Below, in pieces: positions 10,864 to 22,823 of a stretch of DNA of 64,000 nt (positions within the stretch are counted from its first letter, which is position 1; each line of letters starts with the position of its first letter). This stretch comes from Botryosphaeria dothidea (taxonomy: Eukaryota > Ascomycota > Dothideomycetes > Botryosphaeriales > Botryosphaeriaceae). Below the pieces are notes generated by a model, which did not search any database, was not told where the DNA came from, and was given only the letters and a program-made list of their open reading frames with translations. The position numbers and the translations under genes are program-made. Location of the stretch: positions 3,968,001 through 4,032,000 of the forward strand of contig WWBZ02000051.1 of assembly GCA_011503125.2 (NCBI GenBank). Reading direction: 5' to 3'.

Positions 10864-13800
10864 TTATCCTCGTAGTTGTCCGGGTCCTAGTGGTCCTAGT
10901 GGTCCTAGTTGTCCTCCTAGTTCCTCTTCCTGGTTATCTTCCTATATTAGTTCCCTTACCAGGCTAAATTGCTTGAGCAGCCCTAGGCGTAAGAACCAGT
11001 CTATTGCTGCTTTGATCCCCTTCTTTGTTGAGAGGAGGGAGTAGTAGTCCGTGGTCCCTGCCCTTTGGAGCATCTGTGCCCTGCCCTGTTAGAAGTGGGG
11101 GCAGAAGAGGAGGATATGCTTTGGGGTTTGTCTATGCTAGCCGCATGGACAGGCAGGACTAGGGTACCCTAGCACCTTACGCCTTAAGAGGAAGTCCTCT
11201 AGTCCAATATGCTCTATACGTAGTAGGGTGGCGAGTGTGCTCTGTGGCTTGGATAGTTCGCTGTGGATTTGTCTGATTTTTGGGTTCCACTGTGTGCTTT
11301 GGGCTACTAGCTTGTCTTATCTTCCCTGGCTAGTAGACTTTATCTATCTCTCCTTCCACTTGTTCCTATATGCTATGCGTAGCTTCGTTCGCTCCGGGAG
11401 ACTCTGGTAGGTAGAGGGGCAGTAGTTGAGAAGTGAGTTTGCCTTTTTTCTAAGCAGGGTTCTTCTGGCAGGGCTAGTGGCGCCTCTAGTACTTAGAGTA
11501 GCCCGAGCTATCTGTTTAATACTCTGGCAAGTTTCCTCTACTACTGTCGCGACTGGGCCATCCCTAGCTCTAATAGCCTGGGCCAGTGCTAGTTCGTCCA
11601 GGTGTAGTAAGAGTGGGGGAATCCCTGTCTCATGCTCTAAGGTTTGTATGCTGGTTGACTTATACGCCCCTGAGATGGTGCGTAGGCACTGGTTTTGGAT
11701 CTTCTTTAGTGGCTGGATGGTTGTTTTTCTCCACCCTGGGATTCCCTCTAGGGTATGCCATACCCCACAGCCGTAGGTGAGGACTGGCCTTACCACGGCC
11801 GCATAGATATGACGGGCTTTAGTAAATGAGGCTCCCCAGGTAGACGCCGCGAGTCTAGAGAGAGATGTGTACTGTTTGATTGCCTTAGCTCCTGTTTCCC
11901 TAATATAGGGTCCCTATCTAAGCTTGTTGTCTACGTGGACTCCTAGAATCTTAATTATAGGCTCTAGGCATCTAGCAAATCCAGGGATACGGATCCCTGC
12001 TGCCATATTGAATCTCCTTGGTTTCCTTGTAAAATGAATGAGGTAATACTTGTCGGGCGAGAAAGCTGACCCGTGGGTAGCTGCCCAGTGCTCGCAAATT
12101 TGATGTGCTCCCTCTAGTGTCCTACAGTTCTATTCTATAGATCTACTAAAGGTTAGAATATTAGTATCATCGACGAATCTAAGGGGGAAGGTATTACCCC
12201 TGCGTAGCTGTGTAAGTAGGTTAGATACAAAGAATAGGTAGAGTATCGGCGATAGTAAGGATCCCTAGGGAATCCCGGTTAAGGTCTAGATTGGTGGACT
12301 GGTGAAGTCTCCGAAGGATAGCTGAGTGGTACGGTCCTGTAGAAAGGATCGGGTGAATCTTTCTACCCATTCTAGGAGTTTTGCCATCCTTATATTGTAG
12401 AGAAGCCTTCTATAAGATACGTGGTTATATGCTCCCGAGATATCTAGGCTAAGGACTAAAGCCACTAGCCCTAGGTCTTATGCCTAGATAGTATGGATCT
12501 GTTCTGTGAGCAGGTCAAGAGCTGCTACTGCGGATCTGTTTCTCCTAGCTCCCATCTATATATTAGGGAGCAGGCCGTATGCTTTAGTAGCCTAGGAGAT
12601 TCTATCTGCTATAATCCTCTTAAGTAGCTTCCCTAGCGTATTAAGTAAAGCAATCGGCCTAAATAACTTGGCTTTGGTATAGTCGTCCCTCTGTGGTTTC
12701 CTAAGGACTACGGTAATAGAGCTTTTGAACTGCCTAGGGTGGTATCCAAGTGCGAGGCATCCCTGGAAGAGCCTGGTGAGGGGTCCCCTTAGTGTCTCAG
12801 CGCATTGCTTTAGGAACCTGTTGGTGATCTTGTCTGGGCCTGGTGCCTTGTCTGGGGGAAGCTTCTTGATGGTGTGGAGGACCTGCTCTTCAGTAAGGTC
12901 TTGGGGAATCTCTACTGGCACTGGGTATATATACCCATCCAGATCTGAGAGGTCGGTGGCCCTGGGAGGTGGGAAGAACTGGTTGGTAAGGATTTCTGCC
13001 TTGGACTGGTTATCGTAATGTAGTTGTTCATCTGCTCCCTAGAGGGGTGGGAACTGAGGTGGGGCTGGAGGTTCCAGTGCCCTTATTCTTGCCCACTTTG
13101 AGAGCTTCTAGAGTGTAGATGGGTCCGAAGTAATCTCAGCTACTGTTCTGCGCCATGCTTTTGTTCTATCTCTTCTAATCTGCCTCTTCTTGCTATTAGT
13201 AATAGTTTGGTATACTACCTAGTCCTCCTCCCTCCCTGTGGCCGTCCACTTCCTTCTAGCTGCTCTAGCCTGGTGCACTAGGTCCGAACACTCCTTTGTC
13301 CATTGTATAGAGGCCCAGGGCGAGGGTCTCGCTACTGGGATGGTCTCTTGGATTGTTCTTTGGATGGCCTCCTGGAGTAGTGTAGTAAAGTGATCCAGGT
13401 CTGCTTTAGTGTTAAGAGGGGTTGCTTTAAGGTGTTCGAGCTTTAATTAGAGCATATTATTAGTTCTCTTCTAGTCTGCTTTCTTCTACTAGGGCCTTAG
13501 GGGGCGTAGTTCTGCGGGGGTAGGAGAAAAATCAAGTATAGTAAGGATAGGTAGGTGGTCAGAGGATAATTCGAGCTCCTGGCTAACTCTATAGCTAAGG
13601 ATTCTCTCCTCTAGCTACCGTGATATAAAGATAAGGTCTAGAGTACTCTCGCTGCTACTATCTCGTCTAGTAATAGTGCCCCTTAGAAGGGCTAGGTTAA
13701 GATTAGCTGCGGTAGCTATCTTAATTAGGTTATCCGCTAGGGTGTAGTATATTAGGAAGGTTATACCTCCCTAGATAGGATGGTGGAGGTTAAAGTCCCC

Positions 13801-14220
13801 TAGGAGAATATACTTCCCTGGTTTTCTAAGAACTTCCGGTAGAAGAGATAGGGTTTCTAGCGCTGTACTAGTATGAGAGGCTGGCGGGGGATTATAGTAG
13901 TTATAGATATAGATTGTATATGTCCTAGTAATAAGGGATAGTGTGATAAGATCTGGTGAATGGACTGTTGCTTGCTAGGAGTCGGGGCCAATAGCCTTGC
14001 TTATAAAGAAGCAGGTTCTTGCCACTCCCTCCTGGGGAAAAACTATATAGTAGGCAGGGTGTCTTGCTGTTGTCTTGACCCTCGGGTTCCTCCAAGGTTC
14101 CTGGATAGCTAGGATATAGTAGATCTTTGGGTCCACTTCCTTAAAGAGCGGGAGCATTACCCTATCCTTGCTCTTATAGACGTTATACTATACAATAGAG
14201 AGAGAGCCTATATCTAACAT
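10864..14220 (-). pseudogene. LINE-A ORF2: endonuclease and reverse transcriptase, one frame with RIP stops
   Basis: ORF2 nicks the target DNA and copies the element RNA there. All open segments (14157-13975, 12921-12592, 11796-11344) share one frame, so only RIP stops and no frameshifts break it over 1119 codons. The N-terminus is an apurinic-type endonuclease (AIQEPWRNP near 14090; GDFNLHHP near 13790; SSDHLPI near 13550). Next comes the RT: PPDKAPGPDKI near 12850 and an intact FVDD at 12178-12167. The block RPVLTYGCGVWH starts at 11791. A Cys/His cluster (CPCG, then HILLFCPHF) is at about 11150-11090. I see no RNase H domain between RT and C-terminus. The proposed start, ATG at 14220, precedes the endonuclease by few residues; an earlier start overlapping ORF1 is possible. 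Confidence 0.87.
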
Positions 14221-14339
14221 TGACTTCCTTCCATCTCTAGGTCCGGCTACGAGGGGGCTAGTGGTGTAGGCTGTGAGGAGGGAGTTCCCGCGGGCTCCTC
14301 TAAGGCGTGTTGTGAGCTGTTGAGTCCGGTGAACCTCAT

Positions 14340-15773
14340 TTAGTTAGGAGGCGGGGGGCGGCTTAAGTCTCTTGGCCTGCCTGGTCCCCTCTTAACCGGC
14401 TCCTCCTCCCTAATCCTCTTCCTTGGTCCAACGGTCAACCAGTTAGTTTAAGGCTGTGTTTTGGTTATCAGGGGTCCTTCCCGGTGCCTTTCTGGTGCTG
14501 CCAGGCGGGCCTGGGCGGCCTTAGTATGGCAGGCTCTGCGTGCTAGGCAGGAGTTGCTCTAGGCTATGTGCTTTTGAGAGCAGTTTGCGCACTGTATGCT
14601 TTCCTTAGGGTAGTCCCTAGTATTATGTGCCTTGCTGCACTATCCGTACTTTTCCTCCTTTTTACAATAGTTGGTAATATATCCGTAGGCCTGGCACTTG
14701 AAACACTGGGTTACTATAAAGGCTGCGTTATAGTACTGCGCTATATAGATAGCAAAGTTAATAACAAGCCCCTTATTAATGATCTGATTAGCGGTTTTGG
14801 GGTTTGTGGTGCTAAGGATGATGGCCGAGTGAGTTTTCCCCTCTGGGAGCTTCCTCTTTAGCCAGGCCAGCTTGCTGATACGTAGTCCTGGGTGTAGAGA
14901 TAGGTTCTGCTCCTGGATGGTTTGGATGGTTTAGGGGTCTGTAGTGTCGATTCCTTCTCGAGGGACGTTGTGTACTAGCACTAAGTATAGCTGCTGGTTA
15001 GGCCTAACTTCTTTTCCTAGTCCTATAGTCTATTCCTGGTCCTGGAGAAGGGCTGTTCTGGTTGCTTCATCCGGTATAAAGATCTTAACGTCTCTACTGG
15101 GGAGCTTCTTAGCAGCAAGTACTTTCTTACACGCCTAGCTTTTTCCTACCTAGATCTTTCTAATAATTGCCTCATTTGAGAGCTTGGCTATTTCTTGTCT
15201 ATTTACTGTCTCTGGGAAGTGGAGGGTAAGTTTAGTGGTGGCTGGGGGGGTAGGGGGCTTCGGGGCTGCTTGGGCTGCAATTTATGCCCAGCTGCGAGTG
15301 TTGGGTGTGGGTGTAGAGGTAGCCTAGATACGGTTGACTGTCTTTTAGACCTATTGGACCTCTTTAAGGATGTCCTTAAGGCCTAGCTCCTTGGTGGCTG
15401 CCTCCTAGCAGATAGTAATATAATCCTAGAAGATTGTCTTGGCAATATCGAGAAAATTTTTCACCTAGCTGGAGAGGACTAAAGGGAGGCTAGCGGATAT
15501 TTATAGGGCTTAGAGGAGGGTGTCTGCTATTTTTGAGGCTCTCTTAACGTATTCTACGCTGTACTAGGTGCTCTACGGTTTCTTGGGGGTATATTGGGGC
15601 TGGGTAGAGGTAGTCACTGGGGGAGGCTGTTCGCCTCTTCCTATGTCCTCTACATTAACCACTTCGCGGCTGCAGTTATCTTAAGTACTGTTTTGGGACT
15701 CGCGAAGCCTAGGAGAGTCCCTAGGGCCCTCTCCCGGCGCCGTAGCTTGGGGTCGATTTTTTGGTGTGGTCAT
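14340..15773 (-). pseudogene. LINE-A ORF1, gag-like nucleic-acid-binding protein (478 codons, RIP stops)
   Basis: ORF1 proteins of LINEs bind the element RNA and form the particle with ORF2. The frame starts with ATG at 15773, only about 5 nt inside the element, reading MTTPKNRPQATAPGE. It stays in phase for 478 codons to TAA at 14340, broken only by RIP-type stops. Near the C-terminus (about 14530-14720) lie zinc knuckles: one reads CFKCQAYGYITNYC, with Tyr where the family has His, followed by further Cys-rich units such as CANCSQKH. A Pro-rich end follows. ORF2 is in another frame and overlaps or closely follows. I assign it as gag-like ORF1 from position and zinc knuckles. Confidence 0.85.
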
Positions 15774-15778
15774 GTTTT

Positions 15779-16139
15779 ACGTAGCTTATATAGACCCCTT
15801 ACTTATTTACCTTCGTTAATTTAAAATCTAGATCTAGACTTACCTACTTATAAATTAGAAAGCTAGTATTTTAGTTCGTTCTTTATATATATAAAGCTCG
15901 CCCCTCTACTTTATAGTTAGTTCTTTAGTCTAGTAATAAGTATTCCTCGCGTATAACTTAGTACGCCTTAAATTAGATCTTACTTATCTTTCTCGTTCCC
16001 CGTTTCTTACTTCTCGTCTCTCGTACCTCGTACTCTCGCCCTTTAAACTATATCCTTATACTTTAGTATTACTTTACTTCTACTATCTTTACCGGCTTCG
16101 TTATCTCGTCTCTCCGCTCTCTAAGGTCCGTTTATTATA
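15779..16139 (+). repeat. Ty3-A LTR, remainder (copy A, 5' LTR)
   Basis: Continues the LTR begun at 10620; with the first 24 bp and without the repeated 16 bp it is about 369 bp. It matches 17423-17795 and the inverse of 57898-58271. The end tttattata is where the three copies diverge and is taken as the LTR end (original CA terminus mutated). A TATA-like run, tttatatatataaag, near 15882 could be the LTR promoter. Confidence 0.8.
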
Positions 16140-17422
16140 TTTTACTAGACTTTTCTCTAGTAGATCTAAAGCTCTCGCCGAAGTTCTAGACTATAATCTC
16201 TAAAATAGTTAATAGAACTATATCTTCTAATCCTTAGAATACGCTCTTCTAAGTTCTTAATTAAGTTTCTACTTCTATTAACGCTCGTTCTACCTTCTCT
16301 AAAGATATTCTAGTTTCTTTACGCGTTACTCTTAGCTAGATATACGTTAGAGAAAGATAATCTTATCTAAGATCCGATATTAATTTACTAGTTATCTCTA
16401 AGAATACTACGAATATCTAAGTTACTTATATCTTCTACTACTACGGTTTTAGCTAAGATAAAGCCTTCGCTCGACTCTAACTACTAGCCCCGAACCTCTC
16501 TACTAATATACTAGCTACTACGTCTATAATATCTTCGTTAGAAACCTCTACTTCTCGTTCTTATATTTCTAAGATATTAGATCTAGAATTCTTTAAAGAA
16601 GAACGTACTCGGTTCTAGAACTTCGCTACGCAACTTTAACTTAAATTTACCTCGGATCTATCTACTTTTATAACGAATATAGCTAAGATTATCTACGCTA
16701 GATTATATCTTCGCGACGCGGCTTATATTTAGTTTATCTCTTATATCTCTACTTCGAATAGTTCTATAGACTTTAATAATTATAAGGCCTTTTACTAAGC
16801 TCTTAAGGCCGTATTTAATAATTCTAATACTTACGTAACGGCTAAACGATTCCTCCTCGCACTTAAATAAGATAAGTTCTACTTAGCTTACTACTTACGA
16901 TTTCTCTCGCTTATTATAATTCTTAGTTAGAAAAAAAACGTAGTTAAGATCTACTACTTTCGTCTTAGCCTTAAAGAGAATCTTAAAAATCTTCTTATTA
17001 GACGTTCTATACTAATAGAATTCGGAAAATTTACTAAAACCTATATTATATTAGATAACTAACTCTATACTCGAATAATTAAGAAAAAGATATCCGTAAC
17101 TCGTACTCCTATCTTAACTTCTCTCTTTATACTAGCTACCTCTTAATTCTCGTCTTCCGCGCTAATCTTAATCTTCTAAAGTAAATTTATAGAACTAGAT
17201 ACTTCTACTTAAAAAGCGTACTAAAGAGCTAATAATCTCTACGCTTACTATAGTAATCTAAACTACTAGGTATATAAGTACTTTAAGATAAAGAATTTAA
17301 AGAATTTAAAGAATCTAAACCTTAATTCGACTATAACTATACTCTCTCCGCCTACCTCGCTACTAGTAATAAGTCTACTCGTCTTCTCTAAAACCTCGAC
17401 TCTTATAACTTCTTCTACGGCT
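16140..17422 (+). pseudogene. Ty3-A copy A, gag region, cut off by a second Ty3-A
   Basis: This is a direct repeat of 17796-19055. It corresponds to the segment between LTR and pol, hence gag, the capsid precursor. It is so RIP-mutated that no frame is open. At 17422, after tacggct, it is interrupted by the LTR of copy B. In copy B the homologous sequence runs on past that point (cggctttagttc, near 19060), which shows that copy B inserted into copy A's gag end rather than being a tandem duplicate. The 3' part of copy A is not recognisable in the window. Confidence 0.7.
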
Positions 17423-17795
17423 TATTATAAACGTAGCTTACTTAGACTTCTTACCTCTCGTTTATTCTCGTTAATTTAAAATCTAGATCTAGACTTACCT
17501 ACTTATAAATTAGAAAGCTAGTATTTTAGTTCGTTTTTTATATATATAAAGCTCGCCCCTCTACTTTATAGTTAGTTCTTTAGTCTAGTAATAAGTATTT
17601 CTCGCGTATAACTTAGTACGCCTTAAATTAGATCTTACTTACCTCTCTTATTCCTTATCCCTCGCTTTTCGTCTCTCGTACCTCGTACTCTCGCTCTTTA
17701 AACTATACTCTTATACTTCGGTATTACTTTACCTCTACTACCTTTACCGGCTTCGTTATCTCGTCTCTCCGCCCCCCTAAAATCCGTTTATTATA
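17423..17795 (+). repeat. Ty3-A copy B, 5' LTR (373 bp)
   Basis: Begins tattataaacg (RIP version of TGTTATAAACG) and ends tttattata. It is homologous along its length to copy A's LTR and to the inverted LTR at 57898-58271. It marks the start of a Ty3-A element inserted into an older one of the same family. Confidence 0.82.
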
Positions 17796-20700
17796 TTTTA
17801 CTAAACTCTCTCTAGTAGGCCTAAAGCTCTCGCCGAAGCTCTAGACTATAATTTCTAAAATAGTTAATAGAACTATACCTCCTAATTCTTAGAATACGCT
17901 CTTCTAAGTTCTTAATTAAGTTCCTACTTCTATTAACGCTCGTCCTATCTTTCTTAAAGATATCCCGGTTTCTTTACGCGTTATTCTTAGCTAGATATAC
18001 GCTAGAGGAAGATAATCTTACCTAAAATCTAATATTAATTTACTAGTTATTCTTAAGAATACTACGAACGCCTAAGTTACTTATATTTTTTACTACTACG
18101 GTTTTAGCTAAAATAAAGCCTTCGCCCGACTCTAACTACTAGCTCCGAACCTTCCTACTAATACGCCGGCTACTACGTCTACGATATCTTCTTTAGAAAT
18201 CCTTCGTCCCCGTATTCCTAAGGTATTAAATCTAGAACCTTTTAAAGAAGAACGTACTCGGTTCTAGAACTTCGCTACGCAACTTTAACTTAAATTTATC
18301 TTAAATCTATCTATTTTTATAACGGATATAGCTAAGATTATCTACGCTAGATTATATCTTCGCGATACGGCTTATACTTAGTTTATCTCTTATATCTCTA
18401 CTTCGAACGATTTCGTAGACTTCGATAATTATAAGGCCTTCTACTAAGCTCTTAAGGCCGTATTTAATAATTCTAATACTTACGTAACGGCTAAACGATC
18501 CCTCCTCGTACTTAAATAAAATAAGTTCTACTTAGCTTATTACTTACGATTTCTCTTACTTATTACGACTCTTAGTTAAAAGAAAAACGTAGTAAAGATT
18601 TACTACTTCCGCCTTAGCCTTAAGAAGAATCTTAAGAATCTTCTTATTAGACGTTCTATACTACTAGAATTCGAAAAGTTCGCTAAGGCTTATATTATAC
18701 TAGATAACTAACTCTATACTTAAACCGTTAAGAAAAAGATACTCTTAGCTCGTACTTCTACCTTAATTTCTTCTTCTTTTATACTAGCTACTTCTTCCGC
18801 GCTAACCTCGATCTTCTAAAATAAACCTATAGAACTAGATATCTCTACTTAAAAAGCGTACTAAAGAGCTAATAATCTCTACGCTTACTATAGTAATCTA
18901 AACTACTAGATACGTAAGTATTCTAAGATAAAGAGTCTAAAGAATTTAAAGAGTCTAAACCTTAATTCGACTATAACTATACTCTCTCCGTTTATCTCGC
19001 TACTAGTAATAAGTCTACTTATCTTCTCTAAAATCTCGACTTCTATAACTTCTTCTACGGCTTTAGTTCTCTATATATTAAAAAATATAGAAGACTAGAT
19101 AGTACCCGGTACCTATCTAGTCCTCCGCTACTTTCTACTTTAAATTAATTCTCTATTCTTACTTCTTTATCGTCGAACCTTAAAATACTCTTATTTTTAT
19201 TCTCCGAACCTCGTACCTTAATACTACGCGCTATTAATCTTAGAAAACGCCTACTTCTTATTCTTAAGTTAGTAGTTAATAATATAATTAAAACCTCGTC
19301 TATACTAGACTCTAGTACTTCGTTCTTATTTATAGATAATACTTTTATTAAGAAATACTCGCTTCCTACTCGTTAAAAAATATAATCTAAATTTCTCGAG
19401 CTAGCTAATAGATCTATAGCTAGATAGATTACTTATAAAGCCGACCTTTAACTTAATATTAATTAATACTAAGAACTTTTTATCTTTTAGGTAACTAAGC
19501 TTAGTTAATATTCTATTATTCTTAAAAAACCTTAGCTAGAAAGATACGATCTATAGATTCTCTAGTTAAAAAATACTATTATCTTCGCTTCTTCTTTCTA
19601 CTAAGTAAATTACTTACCTACTTAATAATCTACGATTACGCCTTCTAATCCGCCTTTAATCTCTTACGCTACGGTATTCTACGCCGCTCTTATCCGCTAT
19701 ATTTAACGAGATAAAACTAGGATCTATACCGTATTAATTAAGAAAATCTAAGAATATCTTAAAAGCCTTAAAAAAACGGAATAATAAACCCCGGAATAAG
19801 AACTCGAAACCCTCTACTTACGAATCCCGGCTCGATTTTACTATCTTCTTCTTTTCTTTACTAAGAAAAAGGCCGATAAGCTTCCTCTATATCGATATAT
19901 TAATTATAAGATTTCGCTAGAAGAGGGTAAGAAACCCCTATTCGGTTCTCTCTACTTAATATCCGATTTAGAGCTTAAGGCTCTACGCGAATATCTTAAT
20001 AAGAACCTTAAGAAAGATTTTATTCGGCCTTTATCTTTATTCTCTACGTTCTCTATTCTCTTTATTAAAAAACTAGGTAGCGGCCTTCGTTTTTATATAG
20101 ATTATCGCGAACTAAACGGTATTACGAAAAAGAACCGTTATCTACTTCTCTTAATTAACGAGACTCTCCGTTAACTTTAAGACTCTCGTATTTTTACTCG
20201 ACTTAACCTTCGTAGTACTTATAATCTTATCTAGATTAAGAAAGACTCCGAATATTTAACCGCCTTTAGGACTCGCTATAGCCTATACGAGTATCTTATT
20301 ATACTCTTTAGCCTTACGAATACGCCTACTATCTACTAATAATTCGTTAATAATACGCTACGTAAATATCTCGACCGCTAGTACGTCGTCTATCTTAATA
20401 ATATTCTTATCTACTTAGAAATAGAGGAGAAGTACTACGAATACGTCTAATTAGTTCTCGAAAAACTTTATAAAGTAGGTCTATACGTAAAAGGCGAGAA
20501 ATATAACTTCTATATAACTTCGACTACGTTTCTTAGCTTTATTATCTCTTTAGACGGAATCTCTATAGACCCGGCTAAGATAGCCGCCGTAAGAGATTAA
20601 GAGACTCTTCGTTTAGTTAAAGACCTTTAATTATTCCTTAGCTTCGTAAACTTTTACCGACGATTTATTAAAAAATACTCTTAAAAAGCTAAAGCTCTCT

Positions 20701-22823
20701 TTAGACTTCTAGCTAAGAATATTCGTTTTACTTAGAGAAAAGAGTAAGATAAGATATTTACTTACCTTAAGAAAGCCTTCTATTCTTATCTAATCCTCTA
20801 ATACTTCGATTTCTAACTCGAAACTATTCTTAAAACTAACTTCTCTAACTTTATTATCTTCGTAATCTTATTCTAATAGATAGCCTATAGCGATAGTAAG
20901 AGACTTCTATATTCTATCGCCTACTACTCTCGTAAAATAATCTCCGTAGAGTAGAACTATAATATTAGAAATAAGAAACTCTTAGCTATTATAGAAGCCC
21001 TAAAAGAATACCGTCTCCTCGTTATTAATCTCTTCTTACTACTTTTAGTTCTTATAGATTATTTAAATTTAACTAGCTTTACCTCTAAGTAAATTCTAAA
21101 CTATTAGTAAGTACGCTAGATAATTAAACTCTTAGAACTCGACTTTAAGATCGTCTACCGCCTAGAAACTAAGAATTAACGCGCGGATATATTAATAAGA
21201 CGGTTAGAAGACCTCTCTACTCGAGAGGGGTACCTATTTTCTACTACGATTCTTATCTCTAAAAAATTTAAAATTTCGACTCTTATTTCTACTTAATATT
21301 TAATCGCTAGGCTAGAACCGTCTCTAGTTAGTAATATTCGCTTAGTACTCGATAAGAATACTCTTAGATAAGAGATTCTTACCGTACTTAATATCTACGT
21401 ACTTCGATATTCTAAGGTAGATTTAAGTATATATTTTAAAAATAACGATAGTCTCTTACTAGTTAATAGACTTATCTATATTTCTAAAGATCTAAGCCTC
21501 TACTAAAGAATTATTAGCTTTTAATACTCGTATCCGGCTACTAAATATCTAGGCTAAGTAGTAATATTTAAACTCGTTACTTATAATTTTTAGTAGCTAG
21601 GTCTACGCTAGATAGTAGCTCGTTTTATACGAAACTATAAGACCTACTAAAGAATTAAACCCGCTCGATACGCTTTCTATAGATATTTAAAACTTCTTAA
21701 AGTACTATAACGCCGCTAGTAATCCGTTTCTCTTAATTTAATTACGAGACTTCTAACGTTTAACTTATTTAATACTATACTAGTAGTCGCGGGGTAGTAT
21801 ACTAGTAGGGTACACTTCTACGGTAACCTGGCCTTTCTAGGGTGGTATAGGTTCTAAGTTCGAATCTTAGACCGCTTACCTACTCGTGGCATGTGCGTCC
21901 CACGTTAAAAGCACACGTACCCGCGTTCTCCCTAGCGGTAATAAGGGGGAAAATCTATAGGTGGTTAGGGTGGGCCACAAGTGGCATGTACGTCCTACTA
22001 TAAAAGTATACGTACCCGCGTTCTCTCTAGCGGTAATAAGAGGGAGAAGGGCCAGCTAGGCGCTTCTAAAAATAAATTTTAAGAGCGCTTTACCAGCGCT
22101 TATAAATAGGTAAGCCGGGACTTCTTACGGCTTAGTCTTAAGATTTATAGTTACCTCTCTCTATAGTTCCTCCCTCTTAGCTACTCTTCCTACTTTAGAT
22201 ACCGCTACTAGTATATAGAAAAACTATACTAAATAGAGTATCTACGGATACTACTATTATAGATAGGGAAGGTTTTTACCCGGGCTATCCTAAGAAAGTA
22301 GCTACGGTTTCCCCTTTTATATACCCTTATAGATAGCTACAGCTATATAGACCCTTCGGGGAGCTAAATTAGCTTAAAATTAAATTTATCTATCTATCTA
22401 TACTAGTAGTCGTAGATTAACTAACTAAAATAGCTTACTTTATCTCTTACTAAATAATTCTTAATTTAATAGAGCTTACTAAGCTTTATCGAGACTACGT
22501 TTTTCGACTATATAGCTTACCCGACGACTTCGTATCTAACTACGGCTTAATTTTTACCTCTAAATTTACTAGAGCTCTTAGTAAATCTCTATCTATTAAG
22601 ACTAACTTTAGTATAGCTTTCTATTCGTAAACTAACGGCTAGATAGAGTATACTAACGCTATTCTCGAATAATATCTTCGTATCTACGTTTTATACTAAT
22701 AAGACGATTAAAACGACTTTCTCTCTCTTATAGAATTCGCTTATAATAATACGATCTTAACTATAACTAAGGTTATCTCTTTCTTTATAAACTACGGCTT
22801 CTACTCTCGTTATAAGATTTTAT
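17796..22823 (+). mobile_element. Ty3-A copy B internal region: gag-pol of a Ty3/gypsy element, RIP relic
   Basis: A gag region (to about 19055) is followed by a gypsy-order pol. In translation with stops: RT at about 19950-20560 (FYIDYRELNGITKKNRY near 20090; YLNNILIY near 20390, where the family has DD); a connection segment, FLSFVNFYRRFIKKYS near 20640; RNase H at about 20800-21190; integrase from about 21350, resuming after a SINE insertion with LVVVD, then SIAFYSTNG-like and FAYNNT blocks near 22610-22750. The element is truncated at 22823 by a LINE, so the integrase C-terminus and the 3' LTR are missing. The order RT, RNase H, integrase separates it from copia. No open frame remains. 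Confidence 0.88.
21790..22397 (+). mobile_element. SINE copy 1 (about 608 bp) in Ty3-A integrase
   Basis: Starts with a tRNA-like head (gcggggtagtatac) with an internal Pol III B-box region, gttcgaatc, at about 21851. It continues through a roughly 500-bp body and ends in aatttatctatctatc. The target repeat ctatactagtagtcg occurs at 21775-21789 and 22398-22412, and the integrase reading resumes after it. It has no coding capacity. The 3' 60 bp resemble the LINE-A 3' end. Mutation is moderate: some CA and TG remain, fewer than in the 50-kb copy. Confidence 0.88.

Larger units (their letters stand above)
10644..15778 (-). mobile_element. LINE-A, nearly full length and the least mutated copy (5.1 kb)
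   Basis: A complete non-LTR retrotransposon on the minus strand. From 5' to 3' it has a leader of about 5 nt, ORF1 (15773-14340), ORF2 (14220-10864), a 3' UTR of about 200 bp and a TATC-repeat tail at 10644. The target duplication acgtagcttatataga is present at 10628-10643 and 15779-15794. CA and TG are common inside and almost absent outside, with the change exactly at the duplication, so it inserted after the surroundings had been mutated. It is still dead: both ORFs contain TAG/TAA stops at former Gln/Trp codons. It is the best reference copy for all other LINE-A pieces here. Confidence 0.93.

Noticed and set aside
11426..11776. 116- and 64-codon plus-strand frames over the LINE
   Set aside because: Antisense shadows of the RT frame 11796-11344.
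14568..14861. 97-codon plus-strand hydrophobic frame
   Set aside because: Antisense to the zinc-knuckle region of LINE-A ORF1; its apparent membrane segments are the complement of that sequence.
21840..21870. A genuine tRNA gene at the gttcgaatc T-arm
   Set aside because: It recurs at the same place in five 610-bp repeats with target duplications, so it is a SINE head. The cloverleaf is incomplete.
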